DNA of 64,000 nt from [Bacillus] enclensis. Lineage in GTDB: Bacteria; Bacillota; Bacilli; Bacillales; Bacillaceae_B. This document shows, in pieces, positions 42,066-50,319 of the stretch. Each line of letters opens with the position of its first letter. Position 1 is the first letter of the stretch. The stretch lies in contig NZ_KQ758484.1 of the NCBI RefSeq assembly GCF_001456935.1, positions 376,793 through 440,792 on the forward strand, read 5' to 3'. The notes under the pieces are model-generated. The model searched no databases, was not told the origin of the DNA, and saw nothing but the letters and a program-made list of their open reading frames with translations. The position numbers and the translations under genes are program-made.

Positions 42066-42245
42066 CCATTCCCTCCTTCCTACGGAAATAATTCTGAATC
42101 TTCCGTGTATTATCTCTATTATATACCTATTCAGCAGGACATGACAAAAGAGCTACTTTTTGAACTGTTTTTAGAATAAGCATGCAGTGTCACTATTACT
42201 GACAGGACGGGGCTGCCACGAGGAGGCAGCCCTCCAGAATAATCT

Positions 42246-42316
42246 TAAACGATCGTTTAACTCCCTCATCCCTTGCAGCGCAAGGACCCGGTTCTTTTAA
42301 TCAAACGTTTGTTTAA
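42246..42316. promoter_or_regulatory. second AAACG-CGTTT palindrome pair
   Basis: AAACGATCGTTT (42247-42258) and TCAAACGTTTGTTTAA (42301-42316) lie 54 bp apart, with a CCTTGC/GCAAGG hairpin between. The second palindrome includes the stop codon of the thioredoxin-like gene. The arrangement resembles the pair at 16.54-16.60 kb. Confidence 0.5.
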
Positions 42317-42639
42317 TCTTCAAGAGCGGAGATCATCCTCGATAATCCGCTGTCCAGTTCATCGATCGGGACAAATCGGGCCTTCCTCATCATCTCTTTC
42401 CCTTCGATAAACACAATCAAAACAGGTACCGTGAAAATAGAATACTCTCCTGCAATCTCAGGAACTTCTTCCGCATCCGCATGTATAGCCTTTATGCTTG
42501 GATACTTTTTCAACACTTCTTCCACCTGCGGCAGCAAAGCATGACACACAGAGCAATTCGGCCGTGAAATATATAAAAGCACCATTTTTTCTGAATGTAT
42601 CGTATTCTTTATTTCTTCAAGGGTATGCTGCTCTTTCAC
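42313..42639 (-). CDS. thioredoxin-like protein
   Basis: 108 residues with the thioredoxin fold: VLLYISRPNCSVCHALLPQVEEVLKKYP (redox CSVC motif near residue 29), IHADAEEVPEIAGEYSIFTVPVLIVFIEGKEM (cis-Pro in TVPV). It resembles the YtpP/YdbP-type small thioredoxin-like proteins of Bacilli; likely a cytoplasmic thiol-disulfide exchanger. ATG at 42639 after AGGAAGGGATGGAAGG. Single gene. Confidence 0.85.
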   Translation of the reverse strand: MKEQHTLEEIKNTIHSEKMVLLYISRPNCSVCHALLPQVEEVLKKYPSIKAIHADAEEVPEIAGEYSIFTVPVLIVFIEGKEMMRKARFVPIDELDSGLSRMISALED

Positions 42640-42719
42640 CTTCCATCCCTTCCTTTCTGTATAAACTGATATGGTTAACTATTCCCCATTCTGCCCTTCT
42701 GAAATCGCGAGGCGGCCAT

Positions 42720-42744
42720 GTTTATCTTTTTACAAAACGGGAAA
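42720..42744 (+). promoter_or_regulatory. SigB-type promoter of the YflT-like gene
   Basis: GTTTAT (42720), a 13-bp spacer and GGGAAA (42739) resemble the SigB consensus, 41 bp before the TTG start. Confidence 0.55.
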
Positions 42745-42784
42745 AGAACGACTGTAAACGAAAATGACTATGGAGGAGATTCAC

Positions 42785-43108
42785 TTGAAACCAACTGTTA
42801 AGGAATTCTACAATGATAAGGAACTGATTTCTGAAGTTGAAAAATTATCTTCTCAAGGCATAAGCAAAAAGAACCTATATGTACTATCACATGACGATGA
42901 CCGCACAGAGCGTGTGGCCGACAATGCGAACGCGAATGAAATCGGCGCAAGGGAAACGGGCATCGGTACAGCTGTCGGAAATATGATCTTAAGCAAAGGC
43001 GACGAACTGCGCAACCAGCTTCAGGAGATGGGCTTTTCCAAAGAGGAAGCCGATCAGTACGAAGAAAAGCTGGATGAAGGCAAGATTTTGCTGTTGGTTC
43101 AAGACTGA
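42785..43108 (+). CDS. yflT: general stress protein, YflT family
   Basis: About 107 residues. The heat-induced YflT domain is recognisable: EFYNDKELISEVEKLSSQGISKKNLYVLSHDDDRTERVAD at the start (landmarks GISKKNLYVLSHD, RTERVAD), ETGIGTAVGNMILSKGDELR and EEADQYEEKLDEGKILLLV. I choose the TTG at 42785, six bases after TGGAGGAG; the upstream ATG at 42764 precedes that site. A SigB-like promoter upstream agrees with the family's stress role. Function unknown. Confidence 0.85.
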   Translation: MKPTVKEFYNDKELISEVEKLSSQGISKKNLYVLSHDDDRTERVADNANANEIGARETGIGTAVGNMILSKGDELRNQLQEMGFSKEEADQYEEKLDEGKILLLVQD

Positions 43109-43255
43109 TTTTTGGCGCGAAATTCTAGGCGTCACAAACGGCCTAGCTGATCCTGCTTGATAAATCGATTCCTTGAACGGCCCGGCTGTTTTGATTTGAG
43201 TGTTTAGACTCTGTGAAGCGTCTCCGGGGTCCGCGTGATATAGTTAATAATGAAC

Positions 43256-43292
43256 AAAAGGATGAGCCCGCGGGTTGGAATCATCCTTTTTC
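43256..43292 (-). terminator. terminator of the histidine phosphatase gene
   Basis: AAAGGATGA/TCATCCTTTT stem on the minus strand; the gene's TGA stop lies in the proximal arm. Confidence 0.7.
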
Positions 43293-43829
43293 ATTTTCTT
43301 TTTCAAAAAGGTAGACCACACCATTTTGCGGCCTTCTGAATGCAGGACCCGAAAACCCGCGCCTGATCAGTTCCTTTCTCATGAACATCATCACTCCGCC
43401 GTGCCCGACAATCAATACATCCTGATTCTCTGAGATGACCCTGTCTATGACCTTGTTTATTTTTTTCAGAACCTCTCTCTTACTTATAGCCTGTGATGGA
43501 TGATTGAACCACCATGCCAGGCGGATGCCGAGCAAATGGATGAACAACGGCAGCTTCAGCTTCGGAGGAAATAGCGGTGATAACGGAACCTCCCTTAATT
43601 CATCCAGGAAAATGATATCCCTGTCGTAGATGCTGCGTGCCGTGATTTCCGCTCGCTGCATGCTGCTCGAATAGCAGGACTTCCATTCAATCCCGTTCAG
43701 ATCCACATCATTTTCTTCTACATCTGAAGCTTCATATTCTTCCACCCACTTCATCAATTCAGCCGAGGACACGATTGAATTCGGATATCCCCTTTTTACT
43801 TTGTAGTGTCTGATTAGTCCGATTTTCAT
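43281..43829 (-). CDS. histidine phosphatase superfamily protein
   Basis: 182 residues. The catalytic core is IGLIRHYKVKRGYPN (RH motif near residue 6; RHY in place of RHG), SSMQRAEITARSIY (second Arg) and VLIVGHGGVMMFMRKEL (second His). The hydrophobic mid-region is LPLFIHLLGIRLAWWF. It probably dephosphorylates a small phosphoester; substrate unknown. I choose the ATG at 43829 behind AAAAAGGAGCACCCA; upstream codons are not family-like. Confidence 0.85.
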   Translation of the reverse strand: MKIGLIRHYKVKRGYPNSIVSSAELMKWVEEYEASDVEENDVDLNGIEWKSCYSSSMQRAEITARSIYDRDIIFLDELREVPLSPLFPPKLKLPLFIHLLGIRLAWWFNHPSQAISKREVLKKINKVIDRVISENQDVLIVGHGGVMMFMRKELIRRGFSGPAFRRPQNGVVYLFEKENEKG

Positions 43830-43974
43830 TGGGTGCTCCTTTTTGGGTTTTTGTAGTGAATATGTATGTTCCTTTGGGGTTTGGTTCGTATTGGTGTTTT
43901 CCGGCTTGTCACCCAGCCCCATAGTTGAGGTAGCATAGCATGGCCGACCTCTGTTAATTAGAATCATTCTTAAA

Positions 43975-44102
43975 GGATCATATATTTCTAGAATGGATCA
44001 TAAATTTCGAAAATGGATTATAAATTCGCAGAATGGAACATATTTCTCCAGAATGGAACATAAATCCTTAAAATGGATCATATCTACAATAATATTCCAT
44101 TT
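43975..44102. repeat. degenerate 20-nt periodic array 2 (core AGAATGGATCATAAAT)
   Basis: Six consecutive units of exactly 20 bp begin GGATCATATA, GGATCATAAA, GGATTATAAA, GGAACATATT, GGAACATAAA and GGATCATATC, each ending AGAAT or AAAAT. The array fills the divergent gap between the histidine phosphatase and NERD genes; nothing else is visible in that gap. Confidence 0.9.
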
Positions 44103-44175
44103 ATTACAAATTTAATAGAGGGATTTTCCCTCTCTATGGCGAATAAACCTATATCAACCTTTAAGGAGTGATGTT

Positions 44176-45141
44176 TTGATACTAAAAGAACGAACAATCC
44201 CGTTAAAAATACTGGAAAACGAAGCTTTATTGACGCGGCTCGCCCCCTTTCATGAAACAAAGCCCCTGATCGAGCTTGATTTGAAGAAAAGAAAGGCCGG
44301 CTACAACGGTGAAAAAGCCGTCGATTATCATTTGAGCTTCCTGACCGGGAAAAATTACTGGCTCTTCTTCGACATCCGCCTTCCGCTCGACCCCCACTAC
44401 TTTCAAATCGATACCCTCCTGCTGACTCCTTACTACATCCTGGCTATTGAAGTGAAAAACGTCTCCGGAATCGTCAGGATCGACCCACAGATCAAACAAT
44501 GTACAAGGATTTACAAAGACACACAAGAAGGATTTATCGATCCGATTTCCCAAGTCAGACGGCAAAAGCACTTCCTTCAAAAGTGGTTATCGCTTCATAA
44601 GATACCCCTGCTCCCCATCGAATACCTCGTCGTCATCAGCAATCCATCCACTACCATTGAGTATACCTCCCGCCCGGAAGCCCAATCTCCATATCTTAAT
44701 ATCATTCATTCTCAAAATGTCATCGACCGGATTATACAATTAAACCATCTCTACAAAACGAACACTTTGACAGATAAAACACTGAAAAAGATCAAGAAGC
44801 TCATTCTTACCCATCACGAAGATGCCCCTTCGAATTACTTGCAAACGTATAACCTTACGAAGAAGGAAATCCTCCCGGGGGTCCAGTGTGAGCATTGCGG
44901 ACACTTCCCGATGATAAGAATCAGTAAATCCTGGCTATGTCCAAAATGTTCTAAGCAGTCCCCATCTGGTCACCTGAAAGCCATTGAAGATTATTTCCTT
45001 TTGGTAAACAGTAAAATGACAAACAATGAATTAAGACGCTTCCTTTGCCTTCCTTCCCGTAAAGTGGCCTTTCATATCCTTCAGAATTCCGGCTTGATCC
45101 CTCACGGTAAAGGTAAAGGAGCTTTTTACACAAAACCCTAA
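44176..45141 (+). CDS. NERD-domain nuclease-related protein with zinc ribbon
   Basis: 321 residues. The NERD domain occupies residues 40-150: RKAGYNGEKAVDYHL, YFQIDTLLLTPYYILAIEVKNVSG (I-D and E-V-K of the restriction-endonuclease-like active site). Residues 235-260 form a zinc ribbon with CEHC and CPKC. The C-terminus (FLCLPSRKVAFHILQN) looks like a winged helix. Such proteins are predicted DNA- or RNA-processing nucleases, unproven. The start is TTG at 44176 after AAGGAG; directly downstream of periodic array 2. Confidence 0.82.
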   Translation: MILKERTIPLKILENEALLTRLAPFHETKPLIELDLKKRKAGYNGEKAVDYHLSFLTGKNYWLFFDIRLPLDPHYFQIDTLLLTPYYILAIEVKNVSGIVRIDPQIKQCTRIYKDTQEGFIDPISQVRRQKHFLQKWLSLHKIPLLPIEYLVVISNPSTTIEYTSRPEAQSPYLNIIHSQNVIDRIIQLNHLYKTNTLTDKTLKKIKKLILTHHEDAPSNYLQTYNLTKKEILPGVQCEHCGHFPMIRISKSWLCPKCSKQSPSGHLKAIEDYFLLVNSKMTNNELRRFLCLPSRKVAFHILQNSGLIPHGKGKGAFYTKP

Positions 45142-45249
45142 GAAACGTCATATCTCCTTACACCCAACAAACCCTCCATGATCTATCGCTGCAGTCCGTT
45201 TAGTAAACACCTCAAGGGTCCACCTTGCTGATGACATTTCTTAAACCAT

Positions 45250-45282
45250 AAAAAAGGCGTGCAGCCCAACCTGCACACCTCA
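45250..45282 (-). terminator. terminator of the ZIP transporter gene
   Basis: AGGTGTGCAG/CTGCACGCCT stem with T6 on the minus strand. Confidence 0.7.
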
Positions 45283-45301
45283 TTAACAAACTATAATAAA
45301 T

Positions 45302-46114
45302 TCACCCCAACGAAACATCCAAAATCATCATCACAACAAACCCGGCCATCAGACCGAGTGTCGCGAGGTCGGTGCTTCCGGAGGATTGTGATTCGGGGAT
45401 GAGCTCTTCGACGACGACGAAGATCATCGCTCCTGCCGCGAATGCCAGTGCATAGGGCAGGATGGGCTGGACAAGGATGACGGCGGCCGCCCCGAGGACG
45501 GCTGAGATCGGCTCCACGATGGCAGAAAGCTGGCCGTAATTGAAAGCACGCGCACGTGACATTCCTTCTCCCCGCAATGGGATTGAGAGCGCAGCCCCCT
45601 CGGGCATATTCTGGATTCCGATTCCGATTGCAAGACCGAGGGCTCCGATTACCGTTGCATCACCGATTCCGAGCGCCGCAGCCCCGAAGGCGACACCGAT
45701 GGCCAGGCCTTCAGGGATGTTGTGAAGAGTGATGGCCAGGAACAAGAGCGTCGATTTCTTGAACTTCGTCTGCGGTCCTTCCGCCTTATCCTGGGCGTTG
45801 CCGAGATGAAGATGGGGAACCACGAAGTCAAGAAGCCTGATAAAGACTCCTCCGAGCAGAAATCCGATTGCCGGTGCGAGCCATGGAATATGTCCGTTCT
45901 GTTCACTGAATTCTATGGACGGCGCCAATAGCGACCAGAAGGACGCCGCAATCATGACCCCTGCCGCAAATCCGAGCATCATGTTCATCGTGTGTTTTTC
46001 GATTTTCGTGAAGAAAAATACCGTGGCCGCTCCGAGAGCTGTAAGTCCCCACGTCATCGTTCCGCCCAGCAGCGCCTGCATGGTCGGATTCAATGCTGTA
46101 AACCAATCCATCAT
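45302..46114 (-). CDS. ZIP family divalent metal transporter
   Basis: 270 residues with about eight hydrophobic segments. ZIP signatures are the metal-binding HNIPEGLAIGVAFG segment (TM4) and IGIQNMPEGAALSIPL (TM5); a His-rich loop (VVPHLHLG) lies between. The bacterial GufA-like group imports zinc or iron. ATG at 46114 (or the adjacent ATG at 46111) behind GGGAGGAACGGG. Monocistronic. Confidence 0.9.
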   Translation of the reverse strand: MMDWFTALNPTMQALLGGTMTWGLTALGAATVFFFTKIEKHTMNMMLGFAAGVMIAASFWSLLAPSIEFSEQNGHIPWLAPAIGFLLGGVFIRLLDFVVPHLHLGNAQDKAEGPQTKFKKSTLLFLAITLHNIPEGLAIGVAFGAAALGIGDATVIGALGLAIGIGIQNMPEGAALSIPLRGEGMSRARAFNYGQLSAIVEPISAVLGAAAVILVQPILPYALAFAAGAMIFVVVEELIPESQSSGSTDLATLGLMAGFVVMMILDVSLG

Positions 46115-46267
46115 ATACCCGTTCCTCCCATCTTTTTTCTGATACGTCTATTTTGCATCAAGGAAACTTTCTTCGTCAAAGGAAATGTTTAAGCGTAAAC
46201 TCAAATGTCTGCATTCCTATATATATGACATCCGCTCCAGATTGTGTCTATCCTCTCCATATACTTC

Positions 46268-46323
46268 CCTCAAAAACAAAGAGCTAAGCACCCATACAGG
46301 GATGCCCAGCTCTTTGTTTTTTA
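46268..46323 (-). terminator. terminator of the ABC-2 permease/ATPase operon
   Basis: AAAACAAAGAGCT/AGCTCTTTGTTTTTT with a long loop; the converse arm also reads as a terminator. Confidence 0.65.
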
Positions 46324-46351
46324 TGCACCTCAATCATGGTCCGTTCATATC

Positions 46352-47974
46352 TCAATCCTTGAACGAAAATTTCCATACAAAGAAATTCACAACCAACAGG
46401 AAAAGCAAATAGACATACACACCATAATTCATTTTCACTGCCAAAAAATGAAGGCCGACAAATGCACCGATGATGATATAAAACGGCAGCACCTTCCAGC
46501 CGTCGCTTTGTTTTACCCCATCGAAACTATCCGAAAACGGAAGACCGCTGCTCAGCAGCTTGTAACAAACAACCGTGTAGATGAGCGCACTGATCAAGAC
46601 GATGATAAGCTCCGTCAGCAGCTTTAGGCCGAACAGATAAAGGAAGCATACCGCCATCACCACGTACAATGGGATGAAAAGTTTTGCCAGGAACGCTTTC
46701 AGGGTCCCTTTGTGGATCGGTGCATTCTTTTCCACAGGCGCCACTTTATAGATCCACGCCCCTTTGTATTTTCCTGAATATCCAAGCTGCATCACGACCG
46801 TCGGGATGACGGTCAGACTTGTATAGATGGAGAGGTACACCATGCTTACAGAAAGGTCGTCAAAAGAAGACGTCCTCAAAAAGTTGAAGATGAAAATAAA
46901 CGGCAGTATGATTGCGAATCCGAGTCCGGGATAAACCTTCAGTTTAAACTCCCGCTCATTCTTCATCATATAATGTGCAAATTGGTAAATTGCACGCTCT
47001 TCCTTGCTGCACATGAGATTCATCAGGCTTTTTCCGATCAAATTGGACTTCTTTGCCTTCTTTCCCCCATGAGAATTGAGTTTCTGCAGATTCCTCTCAA
47101 AGGAGGGAAGGATTTTGATATAAAGAGCCAATGCAGCAAATGGAAACAAAACGGCCAGACCCGAGAACAGGATGATCAAAGGATTGTCCGCTCCGTTTAA
47201 TACCCACTCAAATAAGGAACCGAACCACATCGGCGGGAAAAAGATCTGCCACCATTCTGCGGTGAAGTTCACCTGCAGATCAACCAATTCAAAGGATGTG
47301 GCGACGACCTGATAACCGACAGCCAGCCCGATCGACAGGCCGATCTGGACATAGTTGATGATATCCTTCAATCTCTCCCCGTCAAAATATTTCAGGATAA
47401 GGTAATAAAGGAGCGCGGTGAACACGACAATCAGGATGTCGGTCAGGATGATTCCTGCCAGGAACAGGAGGAAAAACCAAAATCCCTGATTGATCAACGC
47501 GACAACCAGCGGGATGACGGTCATTGCCCCGCTCAAAAAGAACAGATATACACACACATGTATGGACTTCGCCAGGCTGATCGTCTTTTTCTCCACCGGT
47601 TTTGTGAACAGAATATTATTATCTCTGATGTCCAAGATGACAACCGAGAAATCAGAGATCATCGACATCATGATGATAAACATGATCACGGCAAAACTGA
47701 TGCTCATCTGAAAAATATAATTTTCTCCCATCAAGACAAACGGGATGAGGAACAAGCCAAACAGGGCATAAATCCAAAGCGACTTAATGAAGCGGTTTTC
47801 ATCCTTGGATTCTTTCCCCTTACTGCCCTGCTGTTGAAAGATCGTCGGGACCCGCCGCTGATCCATAGTGAATTTCACCTGGAGGATCCTCCGTAAAGCA
47901 CGGTAGTCGAAGCCCATTTTTTCAAAAATCAGCCGGAACCAGTCCAGAAACAGAAGGGTACGAAATTCCTTCAT
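46352..47974 (-). CDS. ABC transporter permease (large ABC-2 type)
   Basis: 540 residues with about 11-12 hydrophobic segments and a basic N-terminus; motifs are not strongly conserved, but the segment MGENYIFQMSISFAVIMFIIMMSMISDFSVVILDIRDNNILFTKPV (landmark ILDIRDNNILFTKPV) is a hallmark of bacterial permeases of the YhaP/skfF-like type. It follows the ATPase gene by 3 bp, so the two form one transporter. Substrate unknown. Confidence 0.8.
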   Translation of the reverse strand: MKEFRTLLFLDWFRLIFEKMGFDYRALRRILQVKFTMDQRRVPTIFQQQGSKGKESKDENRFIKSLWIYALFGLFLIPFVLMGENYIFQMSISFAVIMFIIMMSMISDFSVVILDIRDNNILFTKPVEKKTISLAKSIHVCVYLFFLSGAMTVIPLVVALINQGFWFFLLFLAGIILTDILIVVFTALLYYLILKYFDGERLKDIINYVQIGLSIGLAVGYQVVATSFELVDLQVNFTAEWWQIFFPPMWFGSLFEWVLNGADNPLIILFSGLAVLFPFAALALYIKILPSFERNLQKLNSHGGKKAKKSNLIGKSLMNLMCSKEERAIYQFAHYMMKNEREFKLKVYPGLGFAIILPFIFIFNFLRTSSFDDLSVSMVYLSIYTSLTVIPTVVMQLGYSGKYKGAWIYKVAPVEKNAPIHKGTLKAFLAKLFIPLYVVMAVCFLYLFGLKLLTELIIVLISALIYTVVCYKLLSSGLPFSDSFDGVKQSDGWKVLPFYIIIGAFVGLHFLAVKMNYGVYVYLLFLLVVNFFVWKFSFKD

Positions 47975-47977
47975 CCC

Positions 47978-48766
47978 CTACACCCCTTGGACAACCGAAA
48001 CAATCTTCTCTGCCGTTTCTCTATGTTCATTGAAACCGGTCAGTTGGTTGAAGATTTCCTCCAGCGTCCCTTCACTGTTCGTATTCTTTAATTCTTCGAA
48101 ACTGCCATCCGCCACAATCAAACCATTATGTAAAAGAATGATCCGGCTGCTGATCTTTTCGACGACATCCATGATGTGGGAAGAATAGAATATGGTTTTT
48201 CCCTGAGCAGCCAACTGGGCAAGAAGCTCCTTAAAGACCATGACCGAGTTGGCATCAAGTCCGTTGATCGGCTCATCAAAAAACAGAATGTCGGGATTAT
48301 GCAGGAGACTGGATATGATCAGGATCTTCTGCTTCATCCCTTTCGAATAGGATGCGATGCGAGATTGATAGACTTCCTCCAGCCCGAATAAAGCAGTCAA
48401 CTTTTCAGCCCTCTCCCCGGCGTCATCCGGCTCAAGCCCGTACAGCTCACCGATGAACGTCAAATATTCCTCGGCTGTCAGATTATCATACAAGTCGGCC
48501 ATTTCCGGTACATATCCAATCCTCTTTTTATACGCTGCCGACTGGCGAGAAATATTCTCACCAAAAAGACGCACCTCTCCGGAATACCCCTCCTCGAGAC
48601 CGAGGATAATCTTGACCGTCGTACTCTTCCCTGCCCCGTTCGGCCCGATATATCCAATGATCTGACCCTTATGGACCTCCAGATCGACACCTCTCAACAC
48701 TTCCTTGCTTCCATATCTCTTCCGCAGCCCTTTAATCAACAATATCGGCTCTTCTCTCTCTTGCAT
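47978..48766 (-). CDS. ABC transporter ATP-binding protein
   Basis: 262 residues. Walker A GPNGAGKST, signature SYSKGMKQKILI, Walker B ILFFDEPINGLD and switch region TIFYSSHIMDVVEK are complete. The KGMKQK-type signature and single domain mark a family exporting peptides or antibiotics or acting as Ecs-like modulators. I choose the ATG at 48766 (MQEREEP) behind GAGGGGGACATC; the longer open frame has no family character. Forms an operon with the permease. Confidence 0.85.
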   Translation of the reverse strand: MQEREEPILLIKGLRKRYGSKEVLRGVDLEVHKGQIIGYIGPNGAGKSTTVKIILGLEEGYSGEVRLFGENISRQSAAYKKRIGYVPEMADLYDNLTAEEYLTFIGELYGLEPDDAGERAEKLTALFGLEEVYQSRIASYSKGMKQKILIISSLLHNPDILFFDEPINGLDANSVMVFKELLAQLAAQGKTIFYSSHIMDVVEKISSRIILLHNGLIVADGSFEELKNTNSEGTLEEIFNQLTGFNEHRETAEKIVSVVQGV

Positions 48767-48986
48767 GATGTCCCCCTCTTTCCTTATGCAGTATTTTTCC
48801 ATGCTAACATAAATTACCTTATTTGGAATATGTACCTTCTTATGATATTTGACGGATTCCAAAGGATATTGGGTGCGACATTTAAAATATTTCAACACGC
48901 CGGCACGGAAATCAACACCGTTGTCACGCTCCCCGAAAATTTTTCCAAAAAACTCTTCTAAAATGGAAGAACATGTTATATACTTT

Positions 48987-49022
48987 AACTGTATTAAGAC
49001 AGATAGTACACTGTATACAGTT
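48987..49022. promoter_or_regulatory. AACTGTAT-N20-ATACAGTT dyad (candidate GntR autoregulatory operator)
   Basis: Perfect 8-bp inverted arms 20 bp apart, directly ahead of the GntR-family gene's ribosome-binding site (GGGAGG). TATACTTTAACTGTAT at its left edge overlaps a likely promoter. Confidence 0.5.
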
Positions 49023-49034
49023 GGGAGGGTGGAT

Positions 49035-49424
49035 ATGTTTGAACTCGATTTAAGAAGCCGGAAGCCCATTTACGAACAATTGGTGGAAAAGCTCAAAGAA
49101 CTGATCATCAACGAAGTGCTGAAGCCGGATGAGCAGCTCCCGTCAGTGCGTACATTGGCTCAGCAGCTGACAATCAATCCAAACACAATCCAGAAAGCAT
49201 ATAGGGAACTTGAATCTCAAGGATATATTTATTCAGTGAAAGGGAGAGGTAGCTTTGTCAATCCTTCAAGTCACATCCAAAATGCGGAGAAAATCATGAA
49301 AGTGAAAGAAGAACTTACAAAACTCTTATCGGAAGCCCTTTATTTAGGGATCACCGCTGAAGATTTAAAAGAAATGATCGCCGAAATCGAGGCATCAGTC
49401 GGGGGGAATCAAGCTGATGATTGA
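49035..49424 (+). CDS. GntR family transcriptional regulator (YtrA subfamily)
   Basis: 129 residues. The winged HTH fills residues 10-75: RKPIYEQLVEKLKELI, LKPDEQLPSVRTLAQQLTINPNTIQKAYRELESQGYIYSVKGRGSFV (in pieces; landmarks LPSVRTLAQQL, NPNTIQKAYRELE, GRGSF). YtrA members are short and sit upstream of ABC transporters that respond to cell-wall stress. It begins the operon with the two following genes, overlapping the ATPase gene by 8 bp. ATG at 49035 behind GGGAGGGTGGAT. The upstream dyad fits autoregulation. Confidence 0.92.
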   Translation: MFELDLRSRKPIYEQLVEKLKELIINEVLKPDEQLPSVRTLAQQLTINPNTIQKAYRELESQGYIYSVKGRGSFVNPSSHIQNAEKIMKVKEELTKLLSEALYLGITAEDLKEMIAEIEASVGGNQADD

Positions 49425-50319
49425 GATTAAAGGTGTCAGTAAAGCGTTTGACAAAACCGAAATCATTCATAATATTTCATTTTCCATCGAAAAGGGATCC
49501 ATATACGGACTGCTCGGATCAAATGGTGCCGGCAAGACCACGTTACTGCGTACGATCGCCGGGATTTTAAAGGCAGATCAAGGAGAAATCACGGTGGATG
49601 GCCAGCCGGTATTCGAAAAGACCGCGATCAAGGAAAAAGTCGTCTTCCTTCCGGATCAGCCGTTCTTTTTTACCCACTATACACTGAAACAGATGGCTCA
49701 ATTTTATAAAAATACGTACAGCCGCTGGGATGAGGAGTATTATCATCAGCTGACCGCATTGTTTGAAATCGATCCTAATAAAAAGCTTCATAAGTACTCA
49801 AAAGGGGTGCAGCGCCAGGCTTCCTTTATCCTCGCCCTGTCTGCCAAGCCCGATGTGTTGGTGCTGGACGAACCGATTGACGGACTTGACCCTGTCGTCA
49901 GAAAGAAATTAAAAAATGTACTGATTACAGAAGTGGCTGAAAGGGAAATGACGATCCTGATTTCCTCCCACAACCTGAGAGAGGTCGAGGATATCTGCGA
50001 CCATATCGCCATCCTGCATCAAGGCAGGTTCCTGCTTGAAAAAGAACTCGATGACCTCAAATCAGGCATCCATAAAATCCAGCTCGCCTTTAAAGGGGAA
50101 GTCCCCGACGGACTATTCAATAAACTGGATGTCCTTCATAAAGAAACGAGGGGCAGTGTACTATTATGTATCGTACGCGGTGAACATGAAGAGGTCGAAC
50201 GCCTGATTCGTTCCTACCATCCGGTCATTTTCGACTTACTGCCGCTGACACTGGAAGAAATCTTTATATATGAAATGGGGGATGTTGGATATGCCATCCA
50301 AAACATCTTGGATCAATAA
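49417..50319 (+). CDS. ABC transporter ATP-binding protein (YtrB-like)
   Basis: 300 residues. Walker A GSNGAGKTT, signature KYSKGVQRQASFI, Walker B VLVLDEPIDGLD and switch ILISSHNLREVED. It follows the GntR gene and precedes a large permease, as in ytrABC-type operons. Export of peptide antibiotics or a role in cell-envelope stress is inferred from homologous operons. Its end overlaps the permease start by about 28 bp. Confidence 0.9.
   Translation: MIEIKGVSKAFDKTEIIHNISFSIEKGSIYGLLGSNGAGKTTLLRTIAGILKADQGEITVDGQPVFEKTAIKEKVVFLPDQPFFFTHYTLKQMAQFYKNTYSRWDEEYYHQLTALFEIDPNKKLHKYSKGVQRQASFILALSAKPDVLVLDEPIDGLDPVVRKKLKNVLITEVAEREMTILISSHNLREVEDICDHIAILHQGRFLLEKELDDLKSGIHKIQLAFKGEVPDGLFNKLDVLHKETRGSVLLCIVRGEHEEVERLIRSYHPVIFDLLPLTLEEIFIYEMGDVGYAIQNILDQ

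Noticed and set aside
43975-44102. CRISPR array at the 20-bp repeats
   Set aside because: Units are contiguous, only 20 bp, degenerate, lack unique spacers and no cas genes are present.
48767-49069. 101-codon N-terminal extension of the minus-strand ABC ATPase
   Set aside because: Not family-like; overlaps the GntR promoter and operator region; ATG at 48766 has a good RBS.
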